From positions 1 to 6,686 of the forward strand of contig CANJKY010000211.1 of NCBI GenBank assembly GCA_947474875.1: a DNA stretch of 6,686 bases. Reading direction: 5' to 3'. The first letter of the stretch is position 1. The number at the start of each line of letters is the position of its first letter. Positions 5,954 through 6,686 of the stretch are shown piece by piece. Source of the stretch: Gemmataceae bacterium (GTDB lineage Bacteria; Planctomycetota; Planctomycetia; Gemmatales; Gemmataceae). Made by a program: the position numbers and the translations under genes. The notes under the pieces were generated by a model. That model was not told the origin of the DNA. It saw nothing but the letters and a program-made list of their open reading frames with translations, and did not search any database.

Positions 5954-6090
5954 GCCGGTCTCCGGAACATGGGGACGAAAGAAGGATCGCTATTCTAGAC
6001 GATCAGCCCCGCTGAGGGATGACCGGACGAGGGTGACTTGTTACATATGAGGCAAATTTCATCCCTGGGCTGAACCGGCGAGGGTGAGCG
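5954..6090. promoter_or_regulatory. Divergent promoter region between the LRR gene and the gene at 6091
   Basis: This 137-bp spacer contains the only AT-richer stretches in the area. On the minus strand, TAGAAT (5997-5992) matches five of six bases of a -10 box and lies about 40 bases before the LRR start, but no good -35 sits 16-18 bases upstream of it. On the plus strand, TTGTTACATATGAGGCAAATTT (6038-6059) is AT-rich without a clear paired box. These are weak candidates because planctomycete promoter consensus is poorly defined. Confidence 0.3.
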
Positions 6091-6686
6091 ATGATGTGGA
6101 GCGAAATGGAACCGCTGTTCGCGGCGGCGGACCGCCGGGCGGTGACCGAGGTGGCGTGGCGGGCGGCGAAGCGGCTCGCCCCGGTGATCGCCCGCGCCGC
6201 CGACGTATACGGGCCGGAGGCGGTGGAGTGGCTGAACGCGGTGGCGGCGTCGCTGAGTGTGACCGAGCGGTTCGTCCGCGGTCAGCCGGTGTCGCGGTTC
6301 ACGCTGGATCTGGCCGCGGACATCGCCCGCACCGCCGCCACCGCCGGGGCGAATGCGGCGCGGATGCTCGGGCCGTCGAAGGCGGGGGAGGACGCGGAAC
6401 TGGCGTTCGCGGCGGCGGCGTTCGCCGCCGACGTGTGCCGGGCGCCAAACGCCCAGCGGGCGGCGGTGTTCGCGGTGCAGGGGGTGCGGGCGGCGGACGC
6501 CGCCGGGTTGGTCCCGCGGCCGCTGCTGGACGCGGACGTGGCCCACCTGAGCGACCGCGGCTTCGGCCCGCTGTGGCCGGCCGGCGAGCCGGACTGGAGC
6601 GAAGAGGGATGGCGGCGGCTGGAGTCGGCCAACCTCCCGCCGTTGCTGGGTGGAAGTCTGAGAGTGGTAGGCACACTCCGTGTGCC
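6091..6686 (+). CDS. Alanine-rich hypothetical protein, 3' end beyond the window
   Basis: The frame is open from ATG 6091 to the window end: 198 codons with no stop. An in-frame TGA at 6085 fixes the upstream limit, and AGGG lies six bases before the ATG; a second ATG at 6094 is an equally possible start. Third codon positions are almost all G or C, and the protein is plausible, whereas the reverse-strand frame is Arg/Pro/His-rich. The product is Ala-rich and probably helical, with the stretch 80-140 dominated by Ala/Arg/Val, followed by a Trp-containing segment (DRGFGPLWPAGEPDWSEEGW, 155-174). There is no signal peptide or membrane segment, so it is probably cytoplasmic. I do not recognise the family. 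The last codons visible run through a palindromic repeat (6670-6686), so the true C-terminus may be repeat-derived. Confidence 0.7.
   Translation, partial: MMWSEMEPLFAAADRRAVTEVAWRAAKRLAPVIARAADVYGPEAVEWLNAVAASLSVTERFVRGQPVSRFTLDLAADIARTAATAGANAARMLGPSKAGEDAELAFAAAAFAADVCRAPNAQRAAVFAVQGVRAADAAGLVPRPLLDADVAHLSDRGFGPLWPAGEPDWSEEGWRRLESANLPPLLGGSLRVVGTLRV
6670..6686 (+). repeat. TCC-loop palindromic repeat at the window edge
   Basis: GGCACAC-TCC-GTGTGCC is a perfect 7-bp stem with a TCC loop, ending on the last base of the window. It belongs to the same loop class as the hairpins at 534-548, 4991-5003 and 5057-5071. It lies within the open reading frame that starts at 6091. Confidence 0.7.

Noticed and set aside
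5995..6546. Minus-strand open frame of 183 codons opposite the gene at 6091
   Set aside because: Arg/Pro/His-rich, whereas the plus-strand frame has a start fixed by an upstream stop, a ribosome binding site and natural composition.
1..6686. tRNA, rRNA, CRISPR array, riboswitch or phage/defence genes
   Set aside because: I saw no cloverleaf-like sequence, regularly spaced direct repeats, known riboswitch cores, or integrase, nuclease or toxin motifs in any plausible frame.

Overview
The window is about two-thirds G+C and looks chromosomal. It most likely comes from a member of the Planctomycetota, probably Gemmataceae-like. The case rests on gene content: an exported DUF1549/DUF1553 (PSCyt2/PSD1) protein with a Big_2-like domain, an exported leucine-rich-repeat protein, a rhomboid-fold protein with the planctomycete-style MGIYDREYY N-terminus, and a small two-CxxC protein of a type I recall from planctomycete genomes. 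The assignment is by recall of families, not by a search.

Layout: three genes on the minus strand fill the left part. They are a small CxxC/CxxC protein (26-361), a rhomboid-fold membrane protein (588-1526) and a membrane-anchored coiled-coil protein (1683-2468). The coiled-coil gene has its own intrinsic terminator (1621-1654), and a 24-bp perfect inverted repeat sits directly after the rhomboid gene, so each appears to be a single transcription unit. A 313-bp divergent spacer with a 23-bp perfect inverted repeat separates them from the plus-strand DUF1549/DUF1553 gene (2782-4974). That gene converges on a minus-strand LRR gene (5261-5953), and the gap between the two stop codons holds a compound palindromic element. 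A divergent plus-strand gene begins at 6091 and is still open at the window end.

The genes do not form an obvious pathway. Four have an export signal or membrane segments, which fits the envelope-rich accessory gene sets of planctomycetes. No DUF1501 partner follows the DUF1549/DUF1553 gene, although such a partner is common.

Two signals stand out. First, the rhomboid-fold protein appears to have lost every active-site residue (Ser, both His positions and the Asn), so it is probably a pseudoprotease. Second, the non-coding DNA is dominated by small palindromes with unrelated stems but the same loop: TCC (or TTCC) closed by C-G on one strand, which is GGA (or GGAA) on the other, matching the GNA triloop and GNRA tetraloop classes. 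They occur at 534-548, 564-578, 4991-5003, 5026-5045, 5057-5071, 5154-5173, 5196-5208 and 6670-6686. They are often arranged as inverted pairs, suggesting a structure-selected, REP/BIME-like repeat system.
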